Below are positions 18,504 through 28,850 of a stretch of DNA of 64,000 bases, in pieces; position 1 is the stretch's first letter; the number at the start of each line of letters is the position of its first letter. The notes beneath the pieces are model-generated. The model saw nothing but the letters and a program-made list of their open reading frames with translations. It had not been told where the DNA came from and made no database searches. Origin of the DNA: Verrucomicrobiota bacterium (lineage in GTDB: Bacteria; Verrucomicrobiota; Verrucomicrobiia; Limisphaerales; J093); contig JAOSKK010000023.1 of NCBI GenBank assembly GCA_027493615.1, positions 620,001 to 684,000 on the forward strand, in the 5' to 3' direction. The position numbers and the translations under genes were made by a program.

Positions 18504-19588
18504 ACCGGTGGTGCGGGCGTCCCGCCTGCACTCCCAGAGCTCACGGTCCCTGGGCATGGCGGAGGATCCCAAAGGAGCTTCTCCGTGCACCCGTCCTTCG
18601 CCCAGACCTCAACCCTGGCCAGTTGGCGGCGGATCGGTGGCCACCGGCAGGGAGGCGCGCACCCCCGCCGCCGGGCATCCACCACCGACCAGAGGATCGA
18701 GCCGGAAATGATCGCCACCACCAGGCCCAGCGACAGGCCAATCGGAATCTTGATCCAGTCCATCACCAGCATCTTGAAGCCGATGAAGACCAGCACCACC
18801 GACAGCCCGTACTTGAGATAGCTGAAGTACACGATGGCCCCGGCCAGCACGAAGTACAGCGACCGCAACCCCAGAATCGCAAACACGTTCGACGTGAAGA
18901 TGATGAACGGCTTGCGCGTCACCGCGAAAATCGCCGGGATCGAGTCCAGCGCAAACACCAGGTCGCACGTCTCCACCATCAACAGCACCAATGCCAAGGG
19001 CGTAAACACCCGCCGCCCGTTCTCGTACGTCAGGAACTTCTGACCGTCGAAGCGCGCGCTGAACCGGAAATGGCGCCGGGCAAACTTGAGCACCGGGTTC
19101 CGCTCCGGCTCGATGTGCTCATCGTCTCCCAACAGCATCTTGATGCCGGTGATCACCAGAAAGATCCCGAAGATGTACAGGGTCCAGTGATAGGCCGCCA
19201 CCAGCTCGGACCCCAGCCAGATCATCAACCCCCGCATGACCAGCGCCCCGAGAATGCCCCAGAACAACACCCGGTGCTGGTACTCGAGCGGCACCTTGAA
19301 GTAGCCGAAGATGACCGCGATCACGAACACGTTGTCCATCGAGAGCGACAGCTCGATCAGATAGCCGGTCAGAAACTCGAGCGCCTCCTGCTTCCCCCGC
19401 ACCGGCACCAGCGTGCCCGCGAACGTCAACGCCATCACAAACAGAAAGCACGTCCAGGCCAGCGCCTCCCGGAATCGGATCGCCCTCGCCTCGCGATGCA
19501 AGACCCCCAGATCGAAGGCGAGGAAGATCAGGACCGCGAAGATGAAGGTGACCCAATGCCACCACTGGATTTCGGTGAACGCCAGCAT
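18443..19588 (-). CDS. TerC-family integral membrane protein
   Basis: Multi-pass membrane protein (7-9 helices). It carries the TerC hallmarks LIELSLSMDNVFVIAVIFGY and METCDLVFALDSIPAIFAVT, whose acidic residues in membrane helices are thought to bind metal (tellurite-resistance/Alx-like, manganese export). The start is the ATG giving MLAFTEIQWWHWVTFIF. The family ends soon after IPIGLSLGLVVAIISGSILW; here the frame runs about 70 codons further through an intergenic repeat and antisense to the methyltransferase. The real C terminus is therefore probably near 18650 and the stop was lost by an indel or repeat insertion. Confidence 0.88.
   Translation of the reverse strand: MLAFTEIQWWHWVTFIFAVLIFLAFDLGVLHREARAIRFREALAWTCFLFVMALTFAGTLVPVRGKQEALEFLTGYLIELSLSMDNVFVIAVIFGYFKVPLEYQHRVLFWGILGALVMRGLMIWLGSELVAAYHWTLYIFGIFLVITGIKMLLGDDEHIEPERNPVLKFARRHFRFSARFDGQKFLTYENGRRVFTPLALVLLMVETCDLVFALDSIPAIFAVTRKPFIIFTSNVFAILGLRSLYFVLAGAIVYFSYLKYGLSVVLVFIGFKMLVMDWIKIPIGLSLGLVVAIISGSILWSVVDARRRGCAPPCRWPPIRRQLARVEVWAKDGCTEKLLWDPPPCPGTVSSGSAGGTPAPPVHGATQRSAGGGSASRRTAM
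18504..18640. repeat. Copy of a dispersed intergenic repeat (GAACCGGTGGTGCGG type)
   Basis: Begins GAACCGGTGGTGCGGGCGTC. The same core recurs near 25209-25260 and, inverted, near 33225-33260. A second shared block, a GGCATGGC...AAGGAG motif, lies about 50 bases on. It sits between convergent genes and is read through by the terC frame. Confidence 0.7.
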
Positions 19589-19660
19589 GTAAAGGCGCGA
19601 ATCTAATCGCGATCCGCCCGTTGACAAAGGATTTGACTCTCCGTCCCGCGTCCGCCCGAC

Positions 19661-22109
19661 TCAGGCCAGCACCCGGCCCAGACTGTTCCACCACAGGTCA
19701 TGCAGCTCCGTCACCGGCACCGAGCACTCTCCCGCCGGGGTCCTGAACGCCAGCCAGTCGCCGCCGACCGTACCCAACCGCTGTGCCGGCACCCCGAGCA
19801 ACCGGGCCCGCTCGACCACCTTCACCGCGTCCAACGGCGCGCAGGTGACAATGACCCGGTTCTGGGTCTCCCCAAACAGGAGGGCGTCCAGCCGGACCGG
19901 CGCCGCCGCCGCACCCTCCGCCGCGCCTCCGGTCTCCGCCCCCCGGCACCGGCACGCCCCCGGGCACCAGCGAGGTCAGGTCCATCGTGGCGCCAATGAG
20001 CCGCGGCGTGCTGCGTCCCTCGAGTTGGCTGATGCAGCACTCCGCCAGCGCCACGGCCAGCCCGCCTTCGCTGCAATCATGCGCGCTCTTGAGGACGCCC
20101 GTCTGGATCAAACCGAGCAGCGTCGTGTGCAACGTCCCGGCCGCCTCCAGATCGCACCGCGGCGGCGCGCCGGTCTTCCGGCCGTGCATCACCTGCAAAT
20201 AGGCGCTGCCCCCCAGACCCTGGAGCGGATCTTCCCGGTCCACCGACGCCCCCAACAGAATGATGGCATCCCCCTCGTCCTTGAACCACTGCGTCGTGAT
20301 GTGCTCCCGCCGCTCAATCAAGCCGACCATCGCCACCGTCGGCGTCGGGTCAATCGGCCCGGCCGGACTCTGGTTGTACAGCGAGCAATTCCCTCCGGTG
20401 ACGGGGGTCTGCAACGCCCGACACGCATCGGCCAGGCCCCGCACGCTCTCCCGCAGTTGCCAGAAAAGCGCGGGATCGTGCGGGTTGCCGAAGTTCAGGT
20501 TGTCGGTCACCCCCAGCGGCCGGGCGCCGGAACACGCCAGGTTGCGGGCCGCCTCCACCACCACCGCCTTCCCTCCCTCGTAGGGGTCGAGGTAGACGTA
20601 CGCGCCGTTCCCGTCGGACGCGATCGCCAGGTACTTCTCGAAGTCCGGGTTCGGCCCCGCCGCCTGGAGGTCCGCGGAAAACGGCGGCAGCGAGTCGGCC
20701 TTGATCCGCACCACGGCGGCGTCGCTGCCCGGGCACACCACCGTGCCGTTGCGGACCATGTGGTCGTACTGGCGATAAACCCAGTTCTTCGAGGCCACCG
20801 TCGGCCAGGCCAGCAAGCGGCGCAGGTCGGCCACCGGATCGCGCGTCTCCGGCACGCCGTCCAAACGGAACGCCCGCACCTCCCGCACATACGCCGGTTC
20901 CTGCGCCTCCCGATGATACACGGGCGATTCGTTGGCAATCAGCCGCGCCGGGATGTCGGCGACCACCTGCCCGTGATGCCGGACCACCATGCGGCCGGTG
21001 TCCGTCACTGCGCCGATCTCCGCCCAGGGCAGATCCCACTTGTCAAACACCCGCTTGACCTCCTCCTCCCGCCCCCGCTGCACGATGATGAGCATCCGTT
21101 CCTGCGACTCGCTCAGCATGATCTCGTACGGCGTCATCCCCGGCGCCCGCTGCGGCACTTTCGCCAGCTCGATCTCGATGCCCGTGCCGGCGCGTGCGGC
21201 GGTCTCGCAGGTCGAACACGTCAACCCCGCGGCGCCCATGTCCTGGATGCCAGCCACCGCCCCGGTCGCCAGCAATTCCAGACACGCTTCGCAGACCAGC
21301 TTCTCCATGAACGGATCCCCCACCTGCACCGCCCCACGCTGTTGCTCGGCTGATTCCTCCGTCAGGTCCTGCGACGCAAACGCCGCCCCCGCCAGCCCGT
21401 CGCGACCCGTCGCGGGTCCCACGTAGAAGACCGGGTTCCCCAATCCGCGCGCCGCACCCCGCGCGATCTGTTCATGCCGCAACACGCCCAGACAAAAGAC
21501 GTTCACCAGCGGGTTTCCGCTGTAGGTCGGGTCGAAGTACACCTCGCCCGCCACCGTGGGGATGCCGAAGCAGTTGCCGTAGTGCGCAATGCCCGCCACC
21601 ACGCCCGTGAACAGACGGCGGTTCGTGGCCACTTCCGCCCGCAGGTCCGCCACTCCCGCTTCCCCCGAGACGTCGCGTCCCAACCGCGCGTCCTCCTCCC
21701 GAATCGGGCCGAACCGGAGCGAATCGAGCGCCGCCACCGGCCGCGCCCCCATCGTGAAGATGTCCCGCACAATCCCGCCCACGCCCGTCGCCGCACCCTG
21801 GAACGGCTCAACCGCGCTCGGGTGGTTGTGCGACTCCATCTTGAACGCAATGGCCAGGCCGTCGCCGATGTCGAGGATCCCCGCATTCTCCTCGCCGGCC
21901 CCCACAAGAATCCGGGGCGACCGCGTGGGGAAGGTGCGCAACAGCGGCTTGGTGTTCTTGTACGAGCAGTGTTCGCTCCACATCACCGAGAAGATGCCCA
22001 ACTCGGTGTACGTCGGCTCGCGCCCCAGGATGCGCTGGATCTGGGCGTACTCGTCCGGGGTCAGGTTGTGCCGGGCCACCAGTTCCGGCGTTATCGCAGG
22101 TTCGGTCAT
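19661..22109 (-). CDS. purL: Phosphoribosylformylglycinamidine synthase subunit PurL, frameshift near 3' end
   Basis: Fourth step of purine synthesis (FGAR to FGAM, ATP- and ammonia-dependent). Starts [20 protein letters not shown] and has the family motifs [76 protein letters not shown] and [13 protein letters not shown]. This is the small PurL type (about 750-815 residues) that works with separate PurQ and PurS. Near 19945, in a run of C (plus strand), the frame changes; the other frame restores [14 protein letters not shown] and ends [11 protein letters not shown]. PurL is needed for purine prototrophy, so the break is most likely a sequencing indel. Confidence 0.93.
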
Positions 22110-22221
22110 GGACAACAGGCGTTCGTGCTCGGGCCACTCACGCGGCGAGGATGCGATCCGGCGCGTCGCTGCGCAAGCGCCACGCGGAGTGAGCGGTTGG
22201 CCAGCTCACCCGGACCGGCCC

Positions 22222-24306
22222 TCAGTCCCAGGTGAACCGCAGGGCCGCATAGCCGAAGCGGCCGGCACCGGGCAGACGTTCACCCACCGCCACGTCGCTG
22301 CCCGCCACCCGGTTGATGCCGCCGAGGTGGTCCGCGTAACGCTCATCCAGCAGGTTCTCGACCCCGGCCTCGAGGGCCAGAAAGCGATTGAAGCGATAAC
22401 CCGCCCGCAGACCCCAGACCACGTAGCCGGGCGTCGTCGGTTCGCCGTTGTAGGCCGCCACGTCGTCCTGGGACGCCACCAGCGACAGATCGCTCCCCGC
22501 GTGGAAGCCGCCGTGCTCCCAATCCAGCGTCAGCCGCCCCCGCAGCGGCGCGATCCGATACAGGTTGTCGTCATTGTCGCGGTTGATCCCGCGCACGTAG
22601 CTCAGCGTGCCGCCCAGCGTCAACGCGGGCACGAACTCCCACGCCGCCCGCGCGTCCACCCCGTAGAGGTCTGCCCGACCCAGGTTGGCATACTGCAGCA
22701 CCGGCCGGCCGGCTTCGTCCACGCGCCTGACCGGCACTCCCTGGATGTAGTCGTTCACGAGTGAGTAGAACGGAGAGACCCGTGCCAGCCAGCGCGGTCC
22801 CTGCCACGCAGCGCTCGCGCCGAATTGCCACGTGGTCTCGGGATCGATCCCCAGATCCCCCAAGTACGTCCGTCCGTCCGCCTGCCCCGCGCTCGCACTC
22901 AGCGGCGTCCACAGATACCGCTCGATCAGGTTCGGCGCCCGGTTCTTCCGCGCCACCCCCACCTCGTAGGCGCTGGTGGCCGTCGCCTCAAACCGCACGG
23001 TCGCGGTCGCGTCCACACTCAAATCGCTGAACGCCCGTGGCTGCTGGTTGAAACGCTCGGCGTCCGGGCGCGAAGCCGGGAAGAAATCTTCGACCCGGCC
23101 CGCCTCCGTCCACACCGCATCGGCCCGGGCGCCGAACAGGCCCCGCCAGCGACGGGCGAAGTCCACCTGCCATTCGCCGTAGCCGCCCAGCCGATCGCGC
23201 CGCCCGTCGTTGATCGTGGTCTGGCGCATGCCCGTGTCCGCGTTCTGCTGGTAGGCCTCGAATCGGTTGCCGTGGTAATCCAGTCCCACCCGGTAAACGT
23301 GGTCGCCGCGCGGGAGTGCCGTCCCGACATTGAACCCGAGATCGGCGCTGGTCGCCGGCGAGAACATCCGTCGCGGACCCGCCGGACGCAGCGTGTAGTT
23401 GTCCATGCGATGGTCCGTCTCGTGATAGAACAACCCGCTCTCGAGCGTGGCCACCGTCAGATCGCCGTCGAACTTCGCGGCCGCGTGCCAGCCGTCGTCC
23501 TCGATCATGTCCATCGGCAGCGCCGGCGTGCCGGCGTCGCGCGTCCGGCTTAGCCCGCCCTCGGCCGTCACGACGCCGCGGGCGGTGTCGGCGGCCGCAC
23601 GCCATTGGTGGTGCATGATGTCATACCCGCTCGCCCGCACCCGGCCACCGGGGAACCGGTAGTCGCCCGCCCGCTGGATCGAGCCGGCGTAATCGACGCT
23701 GTAGTCCCGATTGGCCACCCCCGCGCGGGCTGTACCGGACCAGCCATCGTTCGAGGAGTTCACCCCCGCGGTGAGTTCGCCGAATGGCTGGAACACGCGG
23801 TTCGTCCCGAACCGTGGCCCCGGCGATTCCACGATCACCGTGCCGGCGATGCTGTCGCCGCCCAACCGCACCGGCGTCACGCCCGGCAACACGAGCAGCG
23901 ACGCGGCCTGGGAGGGCGCCACGTAATGCAGCGGCGGGTCCATGTGGTTGGGACACGCCGGGGTCAACGTCATCCCGTTCACCAGCACCTTGACCCGGTC
24001 CGCATGCAAACCCCGGACCTGCGGCATGCCCGTCTGCGTCCCGTTCCGGACCACCGCCACGCCCGGCGTGCCCTCGAGCAGACCCGCCGCGTCCTGCACC
24101 GGCGCCGCCTCCACGAAACCAGCCTCGACCCGCTCACTCGCCAGCGACGCCTCCTCGAGCGCCGGGAGATTCGACCCCACGACCACCACTCGCGCCATGC
24201 GCTCAGGCGGAGGATCGCCCACCGCTCCGCCGGCTGCCTGCACCCTCGCGCCTCCAATCACGCCCGCCATCAACATCCAACCGCTCCAGCACAACATCGT
24301 TTTCAT
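22222..24306 (-). CDS. TonB-dependent copper receptor, OprC/NosA type
   Basis: Outer-membrane beta-barrel importer, about 694 residues. Signal peptide MKTMLCWSGWMLMAGVIGGA; plug domain from about residue 60 with MPQVRGLHADRVKVLVNGM. The plug contains ACPNHMDPP, the CxxxM motif, and the barrel contains HETDHRMDNY with HxM. In Pseudomonas OprC the CxxxM and HxM residues bind copper, so both halves of that site appear conserved. The C terminus ends GRFGYAALRFTWD with a terminal aromatic near the end, as barrels need. The start avoids an 8-residue upstream extension. An HPCPLC small protein is encoded just upstream. Confidence 0.9.
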   Translation of the reverse strand: MKTMLCWSGWMLMAGVIGGARVQAAGGAVGDPPPERMARVVVVGSNLPALEEASLASERVEAGFVEAAPVQDAAGLLEGTPGVAVVRNGTQTGMPQVRGLHADRVKVLVNGMTLTPACPNHMDPPLHYVAPSQAASLLVLPGVTPVRLGGDSIAGTVIVESPGPRFGTNRVFQPFGELTAGVNSSNDGWSGTARAGVANRDYSVDYAGSIQRAGDYRFPGGRVRASGYDIMHHQWRAAADTARGVVTAEGGLSRTRDAGTPALPMDMIEDDGWHAAAKFDGDLTVATLESGLFYHETDHRMDNYTLRPAGPRRMFSPATSADLGFNVGTALPRGDHVYRVGLDYHGNRFEAYQQNADTGMRQTTINDGRRDRLGGYGEWQVDFARRWRGLFGARADAVWTEAGRVEDFFPASRPDAERFNQQPRAFSDLSVDATATVRFEATATSAYEVGVARKNRAPNLIERYLWTPLSASAGQADGRTYLGDLGIDPETTWQFGASAAWQGPRWLARVSPFYSLVNDYIQGVPVRRVDEAGRPVLQYANLGRADLYGVDARAAWEFVPALTLGGTLSYVRGINRDNDDNLYRIAPLRGRLTLDWEHGGFHAGSDLSLVASQDDVAAYNGEPTTPGYVVWGLRAGYRFNRFLALEAGVENLLDERYADHLGGINRVAGSDVAVGERLPGAGRFGYAALRFTWD

Positions 24307-24397
24307 CCACACACCTCCGCCTCCATCCATTGCTCATAACACTGCCGTCTTAGAACCCGATCAATGACGGGGGAGTCGCCAGGCCGGCGTCCTCAAG

Positions 24398-24955
24398 TCA
24401 GCCTTGGCTGCACCGACTTCGGACTTCGCCCTTCGGACTTCGAACCTCGAACTTCGCGATTCGACCTTCGACCTTCGACCCTGCAACGCCCCGTCTCACG
24501 ACTTGCCATGGGCCGGGACTCGCGTCCCGGATCAGACGGTCTTGGGCGGAGGTTTCGGTGGGGGGATGGGGAAGTGAAGGCCAGGTGGCGAACTCGAACG
24601 CCGGCACGTCCCAAGCCGGGGGAGCCCACCGCAAGGTCAACGTCGCCGCCGCGGGCAATCCCAGCTCGAACCGGTTCTCCAGACCGAGTTGCGGTCGCTG
24701 CTTCTCCTCCTGCTGCCGGCCCTGCTGGACGGCGCGACACAGCGGACAGGGATGCTGGCCGTCGAAGGTCATCGCGATCGCCTCCGCCAGCGGCGCCTCC
24801 TGCGCGTACCGGACGATCATGCTGCCGAAGGCCACCGCCTGGAGCGCGACCCAATGGCTCCCGCTCGCGAGCAGCACGGCCAGCAACGCGGCCAGGGTGC
24901 CGACCCGCCGCCAGCGCGGACCAAGCTGCCCACGGTCAATGGCGCTCACGCTCAT
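24398..24955 (-). CDS. Small membrane protein with HPCPLC motif, copper-locus partner
   Basis: 185 residues: one hydrophobic segment (VGTLAALLAVLLASGSHWVA), then PLAEAIAMTFDGQHPCPLCR. The CPLC pair next to His looks metal-binding. Proteins with this TFDGxHPCPLC block occur, to my recollection, upstream of copper TonB receptors in Verrucomicrobia, related to DUF2946-type proteins. The last 35 or so residues are encoded by a low-complexity TTCG-rich repeat and may not be native. Likely co-expressed with the receptor 90 bases downstream. Exact role unknown. Confidence 0.65.
   Translation of the reverse strand: MSVSAIDRGQLGPRWRRVGTLAALLAVLLASGSHWVALQAVAFGSMIVRYAQEAPLAEAIAMTFDGQHPCPLCRAVQQGRQQEEKQRPQLGLENRFELGLPAAATLTLRWAPPAWDVPAFEFATWPSLPHPPTETSAQDRLIRDASPGPWQVVRRGVAGSKVEGRIAKFEVRSPKGEVRSRCSQG
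24402..24480. repeat. Degenerate short direct repeats (CTTCGGA/CCTTCGAA type)
   Basis: Roughly nine imperfect 8-9 base units rich in TTCG are lined up between the copper receptor and its partner gene. They lie in frame with the 3' end of the upstream gene and so add a SKVEGR/KFEVRS-like tail to its protein. Confidence 0.75.
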
Positions 24956-25118
24956 GGGATGCTCCGATGCTGCCCGATGGAACCACGAAGGGCAACGCGC
25001 ACCTTGGTCCCGCTCCCCGAGAACCGGAATGCCGAAGGCAGAATGGAGATCGCAGGAGGGGCGTGCATCCAGGTCGGTTCATGGCCCCTGCGCTGATCCA
25101 GGACCAGGGACTTCCTCC

Positions 25119-25189
25119 ATCCCCGATGTTCGTAACCGGCGGAGGGACTTCCCGTCTTGGATTCTCCGCCGATTACGAACATCGGAGAT
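25119..25189. repeat. Near-perfect 26-bp inverted repeat
   Basis: Arms 25119-25144 and 25164-25189 are complementary at 24 of 26 positions, with a 19-base loop. It sits in the gene-poor stretch 24956-25351 that also holds a dispersed-repeat copy (about 25205-25345). No T-run follows on either side, so I do not call it a terminator. Confidence 0.85.
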
Positions 25190-25204
25190 TGGGCTGAGGG
25201 AGGT

Positions 25205-25345
25205 GCTCCATGAACCGGTGGTGCGGACTTCCAGCCTGGACCCCTAAACCTGTGGTGCGGGCTTCCAGCCTGCACCTTCCACGGTTCAAGACCAGCGGGC
25301 ATGGCCGCATCGGCCAAGGAGGCCAAGGAGCCTTCCCGGCGTCGG
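25205..25345. repeat. Dispersed intergenic repeat, two tandem partial copies
   Basis: Two successive blocks (CCATGAACCGGTGGTGCGG... and AACCTGTGGTGCGGGCTTCC...) share the core seen at 18504 and 33225, followed by a GGCATGGCCGCATCGGCC element. It fills the space before the cytochrome c peroxidase stop. Confidence 0.7.
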
Positions 25346-25351
25346 AAGGCG

Positions 25352-26338
25352 CTACTTCTTCGCGCGCGCCTTGTCGGTGAAGGCATGCATGAGCGCGGTG
25401 AGGGCATCGGCCTCCGCCGGTTCGAGCTTCCGGTCGAGCTGCATGTGCGCCATCTTGATCGTCGTGTCGCGGAGATCGGTCTGCTTGCCGTCGTGGAAGT
25501 AGGGCCAGGTCAGCACCACGTTGCGCAGACTGGGCACCTTGAAACGGTACTCGTCACCCTCTTCTTTCGTGACCAGGAATCGGCCGAGGTCCTTCGTCTC
25601 GTACGGGTGAATGAGCCCCACCTTCTGGAAGCTGTTGCCACCGATCACCGGGCCGTTGTGACAGGTCGTGCAGCCCACCGACAGGAAGAGATTCAGACCC
25701 TTGAGCTCCGCCGCGCTCAGCGCCCGGTCGTCCCCCTTCTGGAAGTCGTCGAAGCGGTCGCGGGTGATCAGGGTGCGCTCGAAGGCCGCGATGGCTTCCG
25801 CCATGTGATCATACGTCACCGGGTCTGGCGTGCCGGGAAACGCCTTGGCGAAACCCTGCCGGTACTCGGGGACCGCCTTGAGCTTCTTGACCACGGTGGC
25901 CTCGTCCGGCATGGCCATCTCGACGCTGTTGAGGACCGGCCCCTTGGCCTGTTCCTTGAGATCCTCCGCCCGTCCGTCCCAGAACTGGGCGAAGTGGAAA
26001 CCGGCGTTGAGCGTGGTGGGTGAGTTGCGGTCACCCCGCTTGTTGAAGGCGCCCCCGGACGTGGGCTCGTTGTCCACCCCCGCGCGGTTTTCGTCGAGGC
26101 GATGGCAGGTGTTGCAGGACTGTGAATCGTTCACCGAGAGGCGGTTGTCGAAATAGAGCTGGCGGCCAAGCTCGATGCGGGCCGGCGTGTCATGTTCGCT
26201 GCCCGGCATCTTGTCCGGCAGGACGCCGAACATGTCCAGGGCTTTGGCCCGGAGTTCGGCGGGCGTGGGTTCGGCCCCCTCAACCACCACACCGGCGGTC
26301 AGGGCGAGGAGGGCGGTGCACAGGATTCGGGTCTTCAT
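25352..26338 (-). CDS. Di-haem cytochrome c peroxidase (MauG/CcpA family)
   Basis: 328 residues with a signal peptide (MKTRILCTALLALTAGVVVE). Two CxxCH haem sites are present: SCNTCHRLDE near residue 78 and VGCTTCHNGP near residue 226. Also visible are the conserved FWDGRAEDLKEQAKGPVLNS segment, NSPTTLNAGF, and the C-terminal VPSLRNVVLTWPYFHDG. Periplasmic enzymes of this family reduce hydrogen peroxide or oxidise protein side chains. It lies downstream of the copper locus on the same strand but is separated by repeats. Confidence 0.95.
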   Translation of the reverse strand: MKTRILCTALLALTAGVVVEGAEPTPAELRAKALDMFGVLPDKMPGSEHDTPARIELGRQLYFDNRLSVNDSQSCNTCHRLDENRAGVDNEPTSGGAFNKRGDRNSPTTLNAGFHFAQFWDGRAEDLKEQAKGPVLNSVEMAMPDEATVVKKLKAVPEYRQGFAKAFPGTPDPVTYDHMAEAIAAFERTLITRDRFDDFQKGDDRALSAAELKGLNLFLSVGCTTCHNGPVIGGNSFQKVGLIHPYETKDLGRFLVTKEEGDEYRFKVPSLRNVVLTWPYFHDGKQTDLRDTTIKMAHMQLDRKLEPAEADALTALMHAFTDKARAKK

Positions 26339-26537
26339 GGCTCAGCAATTGGTACGCGCGTTGGCTACGATTGCGGGACAGCATAGGCCCTCCGCCACAC
26401 CGACCGCATACCGTGGCTTGGCGATTGTTCATCGTTTTTTGCTCCCGCGCGGCGGCCTCCGGGGGGTGTTACCCGGCCGCCTCGCGCGGCGTCTGGTCCG
26501 GGGTGCCGGAAATCAACGCGGCATCCTGAAACCCTGC

Positions 26538-28435
26538 ATGCACTCGCCCCGACTGCCCGCCCTCAGCTTCCGCGTCAAGCTGATCCTCGCTATGGTGCTG
26601 CTGGTGGGGGGGGTGTCGTTGTCCACCCTCTACGTCGCGCGGCTCGCCTTGCAGCATTCCTATGCCGAGGCCCTGCAGCAGCAGTTCCGCTCCCAAATCG
26701 AGTTCTTCGGCGAACGGCAGAACAGCCGCCTGGCCGAGATCAAGCAACTCGGCGCCCACATCGCCGCCTCGACCACCCTCCAAGCCGCCCTGGCCGAAGG
26801 CAATCCGACCGCCATCTACGCCGCGGCCCGCAACGCTCTCTTCACCCGGTCCATCCCCGCCACGCCCAACCCCGCCGCCCCGGCGCGGCCCGACCCCTCC
26901 GACGAGACCCCGGACCGCCCCCGCCCGCCCGGCTTTGGACCGCAGTTCCCGGGCGGCGATCGCGGCCCTGGCCGCACCCGGGGACCCGGTTCCCTCATGG
27001 CCTTCCTCCGCGTCCTGGATGCCCAGGGCAACCTGATTCGTCCCGAGGAATCGCCGGCTTCCGGACGCGTGGGAGGCCCGCCGGTGCGCCCTGGCAGGTT
27101 CGATGACCAACTCGCGGCCCTCACCGGCACCCTGCCGAGCACGAACGGGCAGGAAGTTGCCTATCTCGCCCCCGCCAACGACACCGCCGGCCGCACGTTC
27201 CTCGAAGTCGTCACGACCCGCGTCGTCGACGCCGCCCGCGGACAACCCCTCGGTGCCGTGGTCCTGGGCGCCCCGCTGTTTGACGGCGCGGAGGAAATGC
27301 GCGACCTCAGCGACATCCTCACCGGCTTCTGGCTCGACGGCCAGTTGCACACGCACACCATCCCGGAACCGCTACGGGCCGCCCTCGCCGCGCGGTTGCG
27401 CACCGTCACCCAGCCCGGAACCCCCCGGGAAGCCGACTTCCAGTTGACCCACAACGGCGAGACCTATCGGGTCTTCCTCCGCCTGCTCAACCCGGGGTCC
27501 ACCTTTCCCCACACCTACCAGGTGAAACTGTACAGCCTGGCCAGCGCCTTGCGCACCGAGCGTCACCTCCAGTCGATCATCCTCTCGATCGGCCTGGTTG
27601 TCCTGGCCCTGGGCACCGGCATCAGTTTGCTCCTCGCCAACCGCCTCACCCTTTCGGTCCGCGAACTGGGCTCGGCCACCAGCGAGGTGCTCCGCGGCAA
27701 CTTCCAGGTGCGCGTCCCGGTGCGCACTCGGGACGACATCGGACAACTGGTCCATTCCTTCAACCAAATGACCGAGGGCCTCGCGCAGAAGGAGCGCTAT
27801 CGCCGGGTGCTCAATATGGTCACCGACGCCGATGTCGCCACCCAACTGGTCGGCGACGACCGGTTGCCCGCGGGTGAATCGCGCGAGGTCACCGTGCTCT
27901 TCTGCGATGTGCGCCAGTTCACCACGCGCACCCGCGGCCTGCCACCCGACCAGGTCATCACCCTGCTCAACGAGCACATGACCGGCCTCACCCGCGTCGT
28001 CTATGCCCACCAGGGCATCGTCGACAAGTTCGTCGGCGACCTCCTCATGGCCGTCTTCGGCGCCCCCGCGCAGATCCCGATGCCCCCGCTCACGCCCTGG
28101 CCTGCGCCCGGCGCATGCTCGAAGTCCGCGCCAGAATGAACCGCACCGCCACCCAACCGCTCGAGATCGGCATCGGCCTCGCCACCGGCCCGGTCGTTGC
28201 CGGGTTGATGGGATCAGCCGACCGCGCCAACTACACCGTCCTCGGCGGTTGCGTCAACCTGGCATCCCGCCTCTGCGCCGAGGCCCGCCCCGGGCAGATC
28301 CTTCTCGACGCCACCACCTGCGAACGCCTCGGTCCAGACGCCCCCACACACCCATTGCCGCCCCTCCCCCTCAAGGGTTATCCCGAGCCGGTACCGGCTT
28401 GGGAATGCCGCCACCCCCTCGCGGACCCGGCGTGA
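26538..28435 (+). CDS. Membrane-bound class III adenylate/guanylate cyclase with HAMP, one frameshift
   Basis: Starts MHSPRLPALSFRVKLILAMV. One membrane helix at residues 12-33, an extracytoplasmic sensor of about 300 residues with a Pro/Arg-rich insert, a second helix (IILSIGLVVLALGTGISLLL), a HAMP domain (NFQVRVPVRTRDDIGQL), then the cyclase catalytic domain VTVLFCDVRQFTTRT with metal-binding Asp, and VDKFVGDLLMAVFGAP. Near 28090 the frame shifts; the rest is GIGLATGPVVAGLMGSADRA and YTVLGGCVNLASRL, the expected cyclase half. Product is probably cAMP. The ligand is unknown. Confidence 0.87.
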
Positions 28436-28499
28436 GGCGCGCGAGGAAGGTCGGGTTCCCGGACTTGGCCCGCGGCGACGAAGCGCGTAGTTTCCGACC

Positions 28500-28850
28500 A
28501 TGAAGACCGAATTCCTGGCTTTCGTACTCGTGACCGTGCTGGGCTCGACGGGCTGCAGTCGCAGCACGGCCCCCGCGCCAGCGACGTCGACCAACGCCCC
28601 CGCGAACAGCGCTCAACCGCTGACGGCGCCGGTGGATTACGTGGGGGCGGTGGGACGGGCGGGGCAGCATTCGGCGCAAGTGGTGGACCTGGCGCAAGTC
28701 AGGCAGGCGATCCAGCAGTTCCACGCGGGCGAAGATCGCTACCCGCAGAACCTCGAGGAACTGGTAAAGGAAGGCTATCTGGCGAAGCTGCCCAAGCTGC
28801 CGGCCGGCCGTGAGTACCGCTACGACCCCGCCACCGGCCAGGTCCGTTAA
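28500..28850 (+). CDS. Small GspG-like lipoprotein
   Basis: 116 residues: MKTEFLAFVLVTVLGSTGCS gives a lipobox (GSTGC), followed by a Pro/Ala/Thr spacer. The C-terminal domain (QVRQAIQQFHAGEDRYPQNL, EELVKEGYLAKLPKLPAGRE, YRYDPATGQV) resembles the globular part of type II secretion pseudopilins. Such orphan GspG-like lipoproteins are common in Verrucomicrobia; role unknown. Confidence 0.75.
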   Translation: MKTEFLAFVLVTVLGSTGCSRSTAPAPATSTNAPANSAQPLTAPVDYVGAVGRAGQHSAQVVDLAQVRQAIQQFHAGEDRYPQNLEELVKEGYLAKLPKLPAGREYRYDPATGQVR

